Shown: one piece after another, positions 31,123-41,577 of the stretch
Layout of the letters: every line of letters begins with the position of its first letter
Numbering within the stretch: position 1 is the first letter of the stretch
From: Salisapilia sapeloensis
Lineage: Eukaryota; Oomycota; Peronosporomycetes; Peronosporales; Salisapiliaceae
Assembly: GCA_023334545.1 (NCBI GenBank)
Contig: JAADVB010000164.1
Coordinates: forward strand, 1-43,231
Length of the DNA stretch: 43,231 nucleotides
Direction of reading: 5' to 3'
Position numbers and translations under genes: made by a program
The notes under the pieces: model-generated
Told to the model about the DNA's origin: nothing
The model's database searches: none
Seen by the model: the letters and a program-made list of their open reading frames with translations, nothing else

Positions 31123-33477
31123 TCAGGTACAACGCAAGTACCGCAACTCGGGCAACGTATCTATTCGACTCCCTTCAATCCTTTGTCATTCAAAAGCGAT
31201 AAAAACAGTTTCCATACCTTTCAAAAGGTCAATTTGTCCGGCAGTCAAGTGACATCCATAGATCGACAACGTCTGCAGGTTCTTCAGAGCTACTCGACAA
31301 CGATCAAAAGACATTCATCTGTACATGTACAAGATACATACGGTAGAGGTGACGAAGCGACTGGGCCGAGATGCTCGTGTTGCTCAAATTCAGCACCTTG
31401 AGCGACGTCAACGCCCGCAGCATCAAGAGCGACCTCGCATGGACATGTCTATCTTAACACTAAGCCTCCATAAACCACTCCAATACACTATGCACGTACC
31501 GATTCTGACTGAGATTGAGTGACTCGAGCGTCGGGATCTTCGAGATGAGCTCAATGCCACGATCCGTGATGCGTCCACTGCAAATCTCTAGTCGCTTGAG
31601 CTTTTTCAGTGGCACGAGATGAAAGACGCCATTGTCTCCAACGTCTGCTCCGAACAAATCTAATTCCTCTAGGCACGGAAGTGCAGACAGGTGACTTAGC
31701 GACCGGTTGGAGATGTACGGCGTATCCAAATAAAGCTGCTTCAGCTGCTTCAACTGCGCCACGCCAGACATACCCGCATCCGTCACCTCGGTGTTGGATA
31801 TATTCAGCGCTTCCAACTGGGTGCAGTGGTCGCAGATGAGAGAGAAGCTTTCATCAGTGAGAGCTGTTTCCGCCAGTACGAGACGCTTGAGGTGTGTCAG
31901 TTTGCTGATAAACTCCAAGCCTCGTCGAAGGACACGACAGGCGCGGACGTCCAGTTCTTCTAGATCTGGAAACGATGTCAGGACAGCTGCATCGGCCTCG
32001 TCAAAGTGTGTTTGAGCGAGTAAAAGGACACGGAGACGAGTCCATGTCGTGGGAAGAGCATGCACTCGACTGCAAAGTCGTGCATCCAAACGCTGGAGAC
32101 GCGTTAGATTCGAGAGACGAAGCAGACCTTCTGGCTGGATGTGCTTGCAGCCTTGGACGACAAGCGATTCCAAGGACGAGACTTGATCGATACTCTTTAG
32201 CGCTCCTTCCCTATCATTTACATGAATTAAAAGCTTTCCTTTCACAGATACAAGAGCATGTACTTGACGTGGCAGTGGGCAATATTTAAATGCGTGAGAT
32301 GAGGAAAGTTGATTGAGAAGGACTGGAAAGCTGCATCCGAGATACGACTGCAGCGGCTTATATCCAGCTTTTCCAGTTTGGATAGATCCTTTAGATACGC
32401 TAGTCCTTCGTCTGTGATCAGACGACATCCACTCTACATAGAAGAGTATCAGTACAATGGGAAACGTACGTACACTTTGGATCATACCAAGTGCAGTGTA
32501 CGAAGGTTTGTTAGTTGTCCAATAGCTTGGAGGCAAGCGTCGTTGACATTGCGGCAGTTACTTAAATTCAATACTTGTAACTGCTTGGAAAACTGGAGGA
32601 CTTCTAGGACACTTGGGTCGAGCTTTTCACACGAATGGAGGTCAGCAACGACAAGAGACGGTAGTTCATAGATGCCTCTCGATCCTTCCGATCCAAAGGA
32701 TTTGAAATGAGCACAGTCGTGGACTTTGATTGAACGAAGCTGCTGCAGGACATGCAGAGGTATGTCATCAAACCAAGAGCTGGAAAGATTGGACAGATAG
32801 CTCAGATCCCACTCATGTAGGAGGAAAGGAGCCAAGGACTGGAATGAAGGTTTGTACAGCGCATCCCGAGACTTAAGCCACTGAAGTAGTTTCGTGGCTA
32901 ATTCAGACGGAAAAGAGATGGTAGGGGCTTCTTCTGTTGAAAAATAAGAGCATTCGACATCACCAAACAAGAAGACTTGCTCTACTGGCGTTATGAAGCA
33001 ATCGGGATCCTCCAGTAGATTCTGCGCCACCTTCCGAAGGCATAATTCGACCAACGATGCTGGCCGATAGGTACCATTCTCAGTGCAAATGCAATAATCT
33101 CCACTACGAATACGCTTGGCAAACCCAGCGTAGCTACCGCTTTTCTTTAAAGCCTTGGTCCCGCAGCTTCCACTGGCGTGAGATGCTTGTCCATCGACGG
33201 GCGTTGGAGTTTCTGATAACGCCCGATCCGAGCGTTTGACGAAAGGGAATGGGAATTGGACGTAGTTGAGTAGAGTACGGTTGGTCTCGCGCATCGAGCG
33301 ATGGCGAGTCGCTTGGAATGGAGGAGCGGAGGAAGTGAGCTGAGGAGAGGACGAGGAGGCTTGACGCAGCATCGTCCGGCGTTGACTCGGATTGCGCATA
33401 CTAGGCGCCGACGCAGCGTTGCGGAGGGCATCATGCTCCTCGAACGTGGGCTGGCAACGACAGCAGACACCTCCCAT
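31123..33477 (-). CDS. leucine-rich repeat protein with acylation-type N-terminus
   Basis: Six exons on the minus strand: 33477-32488, 32433-32264, 32210-31500, 31433-31342, 31292-31218 and 31160-31123; introns 54, 53, 66, 49 and 57 nt; 691 aa. I place the start at MGGVCCRCQPTFEE rather than 36 codons earlier at a TTG-rich extension that has its own ATG, because Gly2 and Cys5/Cys6 form a myristoylation and palmitoylation motif. The N-terminal 130 residues are Ser/Arg-rich and likely disordered. From about residue 260 the protein is a series of cysteine-containing LRRs of the FBXL/AMN1 kind (LQVLNLSNCRNVNDACLQAI, LEALNISNTEVTDAGM). No F-box or kinase is visible. Role unknown; membrane-tethered scaffold or substrate-recognition function is inference. 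Confidence 0.85.
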
Positions 33478-33660
33478 CTCGGTCAGCTTCTTCTTCCGTT
33501 GGACTGACAGAAGTTTCGATTGTAACTGTTCAAGATTTCCGACACTACTATTTTGTATGGTTTCTTCTGTAAAGTGGAACTTCAAGGTAAAGTCCGAGCA
33601 ACAGCCTTCTATTGAAACGTCTGCGAGAGGTCAATCGCTACGATTTTACATACCGTTCTT

Positions 33661-34944
33661 CTATTCAGACTGTTTATTGGCAGCGACATCCAAGGATGGG
33701 TTCACTTCGTGCAGCCGGGCGATGGCGGCATGGCCTTCCTCTCCGATCTTGTTGCCGCCCATTTCAAGTGTCTTCAAGCTCGGATGGTCATGCAACGCGT
33801 CAAAGAGAGAGACGCTCAGCTGACCGTCGAGGCCGTTGCCGCCTAGATCCAGGAGCTCAATCGTGCGATTCTGGCGCAACGCGTCGATCACTTGATCGAC
33901 TTGATGCCCCAGTTTGTTTTCGAATAGACGCAGTTCTTTGATGCTGGGACATGCGAGCAGAGCGATCATGGCGTCGACGGAGAGGTCCGTGTTGCTCAAG
34001 TCAAGCTTCTCTAGTTTAGATGTGGAGGACGACGCAAGAGCCTGGGCGACGGCAGTCGCTCCTTGATCGCCCAGTCCTTTATTATTGCTAAGCACCAGTC
34101 GTTCCAATGCACTATTCTCTTTTAAACCATCCGCAAATGCAGTCATGGACGCGGAGGTGAAAGCATTTTCAGACAGATCCAAGGAGCGGATGCTAGCATT
34201 CGATGCGACAGCATCTGCAAATGCCAGAAGGAACTCATCTTGAAGTTGACACTCTCTGGCGATTAACGTCTCGAGCGTCGTATTGCATTGCAAGCTCTTC
34301 GCCAAGGCTTCGGACGTAGTACTGGAGAAGTCATTGACTGAGATATCAAGATGTGCCAATTGGATCGAATCGGAAGCAAGAAGCGAAGCGAGGGAAGCGA
34401 AGGAGCGTCCAGTCAACTTCGTATCAGCTAGCTCCAGCTGCGTGATACCAGTCTTAGGATTACTGATGATCCCTTCGAGGATGACGGATAGTCCGTCGCC
34501 TCCCACTGGGTTGGACGCGATATTCAATTGACGAAGGGATGTGTTCGTCGTAAGGAGTTTACTTAGTGCATCTGCTCCAGCATCGCCAAAGTTCTTGCTC
34601 GCTAAATCCCATGACTCGACTTGGGCGTTCGAGTTGGATTCCAATGCACTACAAAGTTTCTCTACACCACTATCTCCAAGCTCACTATTGCCAATGGAAA
34701 TGTGACGCAATGAAGTGTTCTTTGCTAGTGCTTCAGCAATGGCGCTGACACTAGCGTCGCTTAGGCTACGACCGGATAGTGAAAGCTCTTTAAGAGACTC
34801 GCTCGCACTGATTGCGTGAGCAAGTTTCGTAATATCCTCCTCTGATAGCTTCCTGCTGCTTAGTACGTACAGGTTGGCAGCAGTTGCCGGTTCTTGCAAC
34901 TTTTGAAGCAAGTCCGCAACTCCAGACCGTGTCCCCCAGGCCAT
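33661..34944 (-). CDS. RNI-type leucine-rich repeat protein
   Basis: Single exon, 427 aa. Apart from about 30 residues at each end it is a run of roughly 13 repeats of 28 residues of the ribonuclease-inhibitor type (for example NASIRSLDLSENAFTSASMT and TIELLDLGGNGLDG). This is a solenoid for protein binding; the closest known architectures are RanGAP, ribonuclease inhibitor and the LRR part of NLRC3-like proteins. There is no signal peptide, membrane segment or other domain, so a cytosolic binding protein is likely. It is adjacent and same-strand to the 691-aa LRR gene, but of a different repeat class, so they are not recent tandem copies. Divergent from msrA with 350 bp between. Confidence 0.85.
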   Translation of the reverse strand: MAWGTRSGVADLLQKLQEPATAANLYVLSSRKLSEEDITKLAHAISASESLKELSLSGRSLSDASVSAIAEALAKNTSLRHISIGNSELGDSGVEKLCSALESNSNAQVESWDLASKNFGDAGADALSKLLTTNTSLRQLNIASNPVGGDGLSVILEGIISNPKTGITQLELADTKLTGRSFASLASLLASDSIQLAHLDISVNDFSSTTSEALAKSLQCNTTLETLIARECQLQDEFLLAFADAVASNASIRSLDLSENAFTSASMTAFADGLKENSALERLVLSNNKGLGDQGATAVAQALASSSTSKLEKLDLSNTDLSVDAMIALLACPSIKELRLFENKLGHQVDQVIDALRQNRTIELLDLGGNGLDGQLSVSLFDALHDHPSLKTLEMGGNKIGEEGHAAIARLHEVNPSLDVAANKQSE

Positions 34945-35294
34945 CTCGTCGATTGGTTATCAAGTCTTCTCGTAGGTGACTACATGCCCTTTTCTCGCAA
35001 CTATTACTTTGATTTTGTATGGATCTACCCTTTAATTGCAATACATTTTAAAAGAAGGGCGAGTGTTTGTCGACTTCTCAAGACGCTCTGCGCGGAGTGG
35101 ACAATAAAGACTTCATCATACACCAATGCTTTGTACGCTTGCCCAACACTAAATACATCGAATCGCAATTCCGGTGTTCTTGCTGTGTCATACAAATTTC
35201 GAGAGGAAAAGTCTGGTTGAAGTTTCTATTTTATACCCCTGTGATTGGTCAAAATAAAAACGAGCTGCTCTCAGAATCAGAACCAGAAACAAAG
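34945..35294. promoter_or_regulatory. divergent promoter region of the LRR gene and msrA
   Basis: 350 bp between divergent ATGs. A CCAAT pentamer on the minus strand lies just upstream of the LRR ATG (about 34951) and an inverted one (GATTGGTC) lies near 35244, about 50 bp before the msrA ATG. Their use is inference. Confidence 0.35.
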
Positions 35295-35852
35295 ATGCAG
35301 CTCTTCCGACAATTCTTTCGGAGCTCTTTGCGGAACTTTTCAGACATGAGCACGTCGGGTAAGGAGGTCGCTACGTTTGCGGCAGGATGCTTCTGGGGCG
35401 TCGAACTCGCCTTCCAGCGGATGCCTGGAGTGGATAAAACTGCCGTCGGATATACGCAGGGTCACACGAAGGATCCGACGTACAGGCAAATTTGCACGGG
35501 TTCGACCGGCCATGCCGAGTCTGTGCAAGTTGTGTACAACCCAACGGAAGTGTCTTATGATGACTTGTTGCAAAAGTTCTGGGAAGTCCACGATCCGACG
35601 CAATTTAATCGTCAGAAGAACGACATTGGGACGCAGTACCGCTCCGGCATCTACTACCACACCGAGGAGCAGAAGAATCTAGCTGAGCAGTCTAAAGAAA
35701 AGCAACAGGCTAACTACACTGATCCGATAGTGACAGAAATCAAGGAAGCCAAGGAGTTTTACGTGGCTGAAGAAGCGCACCAGAGATACTTGGAAAAAGG
35801 AGGCCAGTGCGCTTCGAAAGGATGCAACGACTCGATCCGTTGCTACGGCTAA
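35295..35852 (+). CDS. msrA: peptide methionine-S-sulfoxide reductase A
   Basis: Single exon, 185 aa. The catalytic site is [13 protein letters not shown] with Cys32. Other family blocks are intact: [44 protein letters not shown], and [13 protein letters not shown]. The enzyme reduces methionine-S-sulfoxide with thioredoxin; the resolving cysteines are probably those at the C-terminus ([13 protein letters not shown]). The first 16 residues ([16 protein letters not shown]) look like a mitochondrial presequence; an internal ATG at 35346 (MSTSGKE) would give a cytosolic form, so dual products are possible. The open frame extends upstream to 35067 but that part is not like the family. Convergent with the alcohol dehydrogenase, 65 bp between stops. 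Confidence 0.95.
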   Translation: MQLFRQFFRSSLRNFSDMSTSGKEVATFAAGCFWGVELAFQRMPGVDKTAVGYTQGHTKDPTYRQICTGSTGHAESVQVVYNPTEVSYDDLLQKFWEVHDPTQFNRQKNDIGTQYRSGIYYHTEEQKNLAEQSKEKQQANYTDPIVTEIKEAKEFYVAEEAHQRYLEKGGQCASKGCNDSIRCYG

Positions 35853-35917
35853 AGGAAAATACAAAGAGATTGAAAATAGCTAAAGTTCGTCTATTGCTTG
35901 TCTTATTAAGCTGCAAT

Positions 35918-36976
35918 TTAGTTTTCCAAGACGCAGCGGTAACGGACGGTGTTGTCCTCCACCATCTGGATACCTTCGTTCACCTTGGACATCGGGAGCT
36001 TCTGAATGACCGGGCGGACATTCTTGCGGGAAGCCAAGTCGAGCATCTCACGGATGCCGTTGGTGCTGCCAATCAGACTGCCCATAAGAGCGCGGCCCTT
36101 CGGGATCATGCCGAATGGAACGAACTGAACCTTGTCCTCCGGAACACCGAGCATGACGACCGTGCCGAGCGGGCGGACGTAGCTGAAGAAGGACTCGTAC
36201 GGCATGTTGTTGGCGTTGGCCGTGACGATGAGGTAGTCGCACGAGTTGGCGGCCTTCTTGACTTCATCCTCGTTGCCAGTGTTGACGAACTCCTTGGCAC
36301 CAAGGTTGCGGACCTCCTGTTCCTTGTTGGCAGAGCGGGAGAAGGCAATCGGGGTCGCGTCCAAAGCGTTGATGAACTGAAGAGCCAAGTGGCCAAGACC
36401 ACCGATGCCAACGACACCGACGCGGTCACCGGCCTTAACTCCCAATCGGCGCAGAGGCGTGAAGACCGTGGCACCAGCGCACAAGAGCGGAGCGGCTTCA
36501 GCAGACTCAATGTTCTCCGGGATCTTGAAGGCGTGGGTGTGCTCGACACGAACGTAGTCGGCATAACCACCGTAGCTCTTGTTGCCACTCTCGTACACGC
36601 TGTTGTACGTGCCAACGGCGCGAGAGCAGTACTGGTCTTCGCCAGAAGCGCACTCAGCGCACGGCTTGTCATCATCACGGTTCAAGCAGGCCCAGACGCT
36701 GGCGCCAACACCGACACGGTCACCGACCTTCATGTCCTTGACTCCCGGACCAGCCTGGGTGATCTCACCGACGATCTCGTGACCGACAACGCACGGGTAC
36801 ATGGTAGGTCCCCATCCGCTGTTCTTGGTGTGGATGTCGGAACCACAGATACCACAGTGGGAGATCTTGATCTCAATGTCGAGGTCCTTGAGCTCCGGGG
36901 CCTCGTACTGCCACGGCTTGCAGTCCGTGTTCGGCTCGAAGGCGGCGTAGGCGTTCACAGTGCGGGTTTGAGACAT
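35918..36976 (-). CDS. zinc-dependent, NADP-type alcohol dehydrogenase (cinnamyl-alcohol dehydrogenase family)
   Basis: Single exon, 352 aa from the ATG at 36976 (the 12 codons before it begin with TTG and overlap an Inr-like element). Catalytic-zinc ligands are in HCGICGSDIH and VGHEIVGE; the structural-zinc lobe has four cysteines in CLNRDDDKPCAECASGEDQYC-like order (C, CxxC, C). The Rossmann motif is GVVGIGGLGHLALQF, followed by SRSANKEQE, as in NADP-preferring Adh6/YahK/CAD-type enzymes. It reduces aldehydes to alcohols in the cytosol; the physiological substrate cannot be read from sequence. GC-rich, biased codon use creates a 405-codon antisense frame across the whole gene, which I do not consider real. 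Confidence 0.94.
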   Translation of the reverse strand: MSQTRTVNAYAAFEPNTDCKPWQYEAPELKDLDIEIKISHCGICGSDIHTKNSGWGPTMYPCVVGHEIVGEITQAGPGVKDMKVGDRVGVGASVWACLNRDDDKPCAECASGEDQYCSRAVGTYNSVYESGNKSYGGYADYVRVEHTHAFKIPENIESAEAAPLLCAGATVFTPLRRLGVKAGDRVGVVGIGGLGHLALQFINALDATPIAFSRSANKEQEVRNLGAKEFVNTGNEDEVKKAANSCDYLIVTANANNMPYESFFSYVRPLGTVVMLGVPEDKVQFVPFGMIPKGRALMGSLIGSTNGIREMLDLASRKNVRPVIQKLPMSKVNEGIQMVEDNTVRYRCVLEN

Positions 36977-37003
36977 AGTTGTTGGTTGTTGGTCTTGGCA
37001 AGT

Positions 37004-37019
37004 TCTTGTCAAAATGAAT
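37004..37019 (-). promoter_or_regulatory. Inr-like element upstream of the alcohol dehydrogenase
   Basis: On the minus strand ATTCATTTTGACAAGAA lies about 28 bp before the ATG at 36976 and fits the oomycete initiator pattern TCATTYYN. By resemblance and position only. Confidence 0.45.
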
Positions 37020-37635
37020 TGTGAACGAGATGGACGTCAAGCACCGAGTTGCTTCCGGATTATTCTATCATCATGCAGGATGTGCTTCACAGATTAGAAA
37101 ACAAATTTGGATCGCGTAGCCGATGACGAAACATTATTGTTGGATGGCTTCAAACATTAGACTGAAACCTGTGCGTTCAGTAGGGGGGCCTAATCGGGTC
37201 CCAAAGCGTAATGCATTTGACAGTATAAGCAATAAGCCTGACCAAGCAGGACCAGTGTAACTCAGTAGACGTGATGACACCTAAACTTCAGTTGGCCTGT
37301 CACAGTACGTGAGGTTCAGTTATGAATCAACACTCTTGATCAGCATTCTTGATATAGAATGTAATGATTGGCGGACTCGATGCAACGAATTAATTTATGT
37401 GGAATTACGAATCAAAATTGTTAACCAGTTAAAATGGCTGTATGAGAAATTTCGATGATGGTGTGATATTGTCGCTGTCATTCAAATTTTCCCAATCGAT
37501 TGACGGCATCGCTCCCTTTAGGACGTTCCTGAGTTATGGTATTGTCAACCAGCTTTAAGAAAGCGTGCGTGTTGGCAATGAGACAGTAGGAAAGATAAAG
37601 TGACATGAACGGTAGGCGAGGACACTTGTATGTGT
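37020..37635. other. intergenic, no recognised gene
   Basis: About 600 bp, AT-rich, with no open frame of note. It lies between the 5' end of the dehydrogenase gene and the 3' end of the next minus-strand gene. I see no repeat or RNA gene. Confidence 0.5.
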
Positions 37636-38699
37636 TTATTTTTTGGATAAAGAGGAAAAACTCTTGGAGGCTGCTCGTCTTCCAGCAGACATCAACCGCT
37701 GCTTAAAATTTTCTTCTTCAAAGTCCTCCCAAATCCCATTCCGCATCGACTGCCCTCGTCGCTGGCTCCTTTCCAACTGTTTCAAGTGGGCTTCCAGCTT
37801 TTTCCTGTTTTATCTTATCAATACAATGCATACATAAAAGTATATGAAAGAAGTACTGTTGCTTGTCTGAATAATAATGTAGCTGCTCTGGAATGCACTC
37901 GGCTACTCCACTTGAAAGCAGCTCTTGTGCCAAGTCTTTCTTAGACAATGACTACACCCAATCCAATCAGACGACCATTCTATTTGCGACTAGTGTTCAA
38001 TCATACCCCAGAGAGGAAGATGTGGCAGAGGGCTAAATCTGCCGGAGATTCCTTGACTTGGTTTCCATCCGACACTCTGCAATAATTATCAGACACTGTC
38101 CATTGCAATAAGCTATAGTGCTCTTACCTCCGTAGCAACTGCAATTGCACATTGGTTGCCTCTTTCAGATGCGCCCTATCGACGTACTCTCGGGCGATTT
38201 CGTCGAGCTCGACACCAAATAATCGGACCTTGAGCCAATCGTCTTTACTTTCGTCCTGTACATTGGACTTTCGAAACAAGTTGAGAGACGGTGTATGCCG
38301 AATGTACATGACATTTGGATCGGATGTCGACTGTGTCATGAGCTGGCCTTTGAGCTTCTGATGACCTTCAAAGGCAGAGCTCGGAATCTGCTCCACAGCA
38401 TAAAAACGACGATTCTATTGTACGCATTTGTTAGTGAGTCGGTACATTATTGCAATTGGCATAAATGAAAAGCGTACAAAAGAACTATATCGCACGGCTC
38501 CTACAAGACACCCAACGGTGACAAATACGGCTCCAGCTCGGACGAGTCCTAAGTTCTTGTCCACTGACTGCTGCAATTGCACCAGCTTTGCATCTAGATA
38601 TTCTCTCCAGAGCTCATTCTTATCTTTAGCAGGCGTAACCTGTTTCTGAGCATTCAATGGAGCATTCGACTCGGACTGCTTGGCCTCCTCCGGTGGCAT
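37636..38699 (-). CDS. C3orf33-like protein (SNase-like fold, membrane-anchored)
   Basis: Five exons on the minus strand: 38699-38478, 38414-38128, 38076-38007, 37939-37857 and 37804-37636; introns 63, 51, 67 and 52 nt; 276 aa. An acidic N-terminus and coiled segment are followed by a hydrophobic stretch (LVRAGAVFVTVGCLVGAVRY, about 51-70). The core then has LKVRLFGVELDEIAREYV, and near the end GIWEDF. These landmarks line up with my memory of human C3orf33, a membrane protein with a staphylococcal-nuclease-like domain and poorly known function. I see no convincing nuclease active-site set, so no activity is claimed. The family call is moderate; the gene model is strong because all junctions keep frame. 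Confidence 0.72.
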
Positions 38700-38920
38700 C
38701 TTCGATTTTCGTCACTTTCACGTTCGAATGTTGTGTCTGTCTGTATTAAACCGGAACGTCCACATTAAAATCGGATGTTGTTTCATATACATAGGACAGT
38801 ATATATATAAACAAACAATATAGTGGACTGAGAAATGTGATAATCGTTTCGACATTGAAATTTTGATACTGTCAAGCGTTGCATATCTTGCATTCAAGTG
38901 GATGCTTTGCAGTGCTCAAG

Positions 38921-39827
38921 ATGAAAAAGTACGAGGATGCGTGGGTCGTCGACCGCACCATGTTCGATTTCTTTCATCAGGTAGCCTGCTTTATATTCGA
39001 TCCAAATGGATGTTCACCTTAGTTGGCATTAGAATGGTAGCGACTGTTGTGGTATGACACATACCATCATGGAGATGGCCAAGACGTTTGAGGCGTGCTC
39101 GGACTGGGACACAGAGGAAGAGAGGCAAGAAAGTCTGTCGATATGGCCACCGTCCATACATGAACAGATCCTTTCTGAAAGAGCAAGAGTTCGTCTCGCA
39201 CTCAAGCAGACGATGGCACCATATGAAGCTTTCCAGAATGAACACTTTCAGGACTTTTCGCTCTGGTGGACGCAGCAGAGTGCATCTACAAAGTCCAATA
39301 TCCTCCAGATATCGGAAGATGAGATCAAAAGCTTTTTTCTGAGCGATCTCCAAGTGAAAGGCTCCTATGCTATTCTACTGAATGCTATCTTGGAGCAGCT
39401 TCGACATTATCGAGAGACAGGGTATTTGGACGGTCGAGACGATGCAGAAATCGTGTATGAGCAGCATTTAAAAAGTCAAGATGAACACTTTTACGTCGAC
39501 AAGCAGTACGTTGTGAACAAGTCGGAGCATTTCATCGACTTGCTTTCGTTGTTGGCAGGACCTCGTCTCCTTCCCATTCGTGAAGGTAGGATCCTCCCAC
39601 CTTTACTACAAGGACAAGTGGCTTATATCTAGATGATAGCTCCAACTCCTGAAGCGGCAGAAGCAGAACAGGAGAAGAGTGTCGCGAATGTCCAGAGTTT
39701 CCGATCGGATCGACGTCTTGTCCGTCTGGTAGGCTACTTATTCCTCCCGTTCATCTTCCTGTCTCACCTCGTGCTAGGTCATCGCTCGACACTTTATGGA
39801 CGCTGCCATCGATTTGTATTCAAGTAA
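38921..39827 (+). CDS. unrecognised protein with C-terminal membrane segment
   Basis: Best model has three exons: 38921-38980, 39075-39585 and 39640-39827, introns 94 and 54 nt; 252 aa. The last junction replaces a premature stop at 39630-39632 and is well supported. The first exon (MKKYEDAWVVDRTMFDFFHQ) is plausible but optional; initiation could instead be at 39054, 39069 or 39075. The body is acidic and helical (EERQESLSIWPPSIHEQI, FSLWWTQQSASTKSNI). A hydrophobic segment LVGYLFLPFIFLSHLVLG near the end suggests a tail anchor or single span. I recognise no family. It is convergent with the DNA primase gene, with 42 bp between stops. Confidence 0.65.
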
Positions 39828-39869
39828 TCAAAGCAACTAACATGCAATTAACCTTTCATTCGAACCACA

Positions 39870-41405
39870 TCACTCTTTCATCTCCCTCTTTTCATAGTAC
39901 TTTCGGCTCGCTTCAAAGTACGCATTAGGGTGACTTACCACGACCTCCTCGTCCTGTCCCGGATGCGTCACTTCGAAGTGGCGCTTACAAGCCACTTGGT
40001 AGTGACTCGAAGATGCCAAGTCGAGCATTTGACTCAAGTCTTTCTCCTCCAGTGTCGGGTTACTGTCCTTCATCATCTTCCGCAGATGCTCCCTTTCAAA
40101 GTGACGGAACGGACAGCCGTGATACTCTCCAGTCTTGGGCGCTTCGCCTGTGATGATGCGCATGCAGTTAAAGGGCGTATAGTCCTTTCGCTTGCCTTCT
40201 TTACCATAGTTGTGCCGGATGTTGTACGCGTACTTCTTGTTAAAGTCCTCCACCGTTAGCTTCTTACAAAATTCACTTCGCCAGAACGCAATGGCGTCAT
40301 CTAGCTCCAATCCAGCGCCTTTGAGGAAGAGACCATACTGCTGTCGACCTTGGTATTTCAAGTGGTGGTGGACCTTCAGGGCTTTATGTAGGCTGCGCAT
40401 GCACAGCGGCATGGATGTTTTCGCCAGACCATCGAGCATGGATGGTGTGATCTGACTGGCGGACTGGTACGAGGCTTGGGAGGCTGAAAAGTCTGCATCC
40501 GTATGATGCTTGGCCAAATTGGACAAAACAGGAGCAAGACGCTCATCTTTACTGATAGGAGACTGATTATACCGACGGAAGGCAGAGGCTAGTTGCTTAG
40601 ACAAATTCGCTCGAAAGGCAGCGAAGAGGATGGAGACAACGTGCTCAAAAGGAACGTAAGCCACTCCGTTGGCAAGGAAGACTTTGCGATGAGACACGAG
40701 GTCCAGTGCGTCCGTGAATGGAACTTTAAAGTACGATGGAAGTGGCTTGGACCGATCTTTTCGATCATTTGTGGCGTCTCGTACGGCACGCAACTCACTC
40801 TGTAAAGCATCTATTTCACTCGCTGTAGCCTAGAAACAAACTCAGTCACATAGTGCAGGATCTGTTCATCTAAGATAACGTACTTCTGGATATGACAGTC
40901 CATTGAATTGCATGAACTTGACCTTTTCCTCTCGTGTCATTTTATCCAGCCGATATCTGCTCTAGAATGTTAGCCTAAGAGCAAGTAAGAGTATGCATGG
41001 TAGGTACCTGAACAAGGTCGATTCTTGCGTCAGGAACCACCGACGCAGTTCTTCCGTCTGACAGAACGCCATACGCAGGAAAAAATGCGACAATACATCC
41101 TTCAACGCGTCCTGTTCACCACGTTTCGGCGTCGCTGGCGTCGGTCCGCGCAGCGGCAAATGCTTATTCAAAATCTTATCCAACTTTACTTCCCGTTCTT
41201 TCACCGGTCCACCACGCAATCGAAAGCTCTCAACGCCCTTCAACACGTGCAATCGATCGATGGCAAACTGTTCAAACTCTTCCAACGATACTTCGACAAG
41301 CGGCGCGTCATTATACATGGACAGCATACCACCTAGACCGGCACCAAGGCCGCCTACTTTCTGTTGCTCGAGCTGCTCTCGCCGCCGGTTCCCGACATTC
41401 AACAT
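39870..41405 (-). CDS. PRIM2: DNA primase large subunit
   Basis: Three exons on the minus strand: 41405-41008, 40956-40884 and 40829-39870; introns 51 and 54 nt; 476 aa. The C-terminal iron-sulfur domain has its four cysteines, Cys300 (SMPLCMRSLH), Cys379 (FNCMRIITGE), Cys396 (YHGCPFRHF) and Cys438 (YQVACKRHF); spacings of 79, 17 and 42 resemble the human 80, 17 and 40. The N-terminal helical domain has YFKVPFTDALDLVSHR, shared with eukaryotic p58 proteins. It is the regulatory subunit of DNA polymerase alpha-primase in the nucleus, binding the catalytic subunit and the RNA primer. The promoter carries an Inr-like element and an E2F-type site. Confidence 0.96.
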
Positions 41406-41420
41406 CTTGCCTCTATGTCT

Positions 41421-41435
41421 ACTTTAAAAATGACC
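41421..41435 (-). promoter_or_regulatory. Inr-like element of the primase gene
   Basis: GGTCATTTTTAAAGT on the minus strand, 16-30 bp upstream of the ATG, matches the TCATTYY core of the oomycete initiator. Assigned by resemblance and position. Confidence 0.45.
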
Positions 41436-41441
41436 TTTTTA

Positions 41442-41450
41442 GGCGGGAAA
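41442..41450 (-). promoter_or_regulatory. E2F-type site upstream of DNA primase
   Basis: TTTCCCGCC on the minus strand, ending 37 bp before the PRIM2 ATG and directly upstream of the Inr-like element. It is an exact match to the E2F/DP consensus TTTSSCGC, which drives S-phase genes such as primase in animals and plants. Another copy at 390-398 lies in a gene-free stretch, so a chance match is possible. Confidence 0.5.
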
Positions 41451-41577
41451 TGGTCGAGTGGCGGGAGTTCAATCAAGTACGAATTATCAGCCGAATATGT
41501 ACCGTGAATGTACCATCGGACTTCGATAGATCGCGATGGAGATGGAGGAGAGGCAACGAGTGCTTGCTGTATTTTGC

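Noticed and set aside
35067-35294. Upstream extension of the msrA frame by 76 codons
   Set aside because: The extension is unlike any MsrA, while the ATG at 35295 begins a good presequence just before the conserved domain.
35807-37024. 405-codon plus-strand open frame covering the alcohol dehydrogenase gene
   Set aside because: It is exactly antisense to a clear zinc dehydrogenase with intact motifs; biased third-position GC in the real gene removes stop codons from the opposite strand. It shows no domain of its own.
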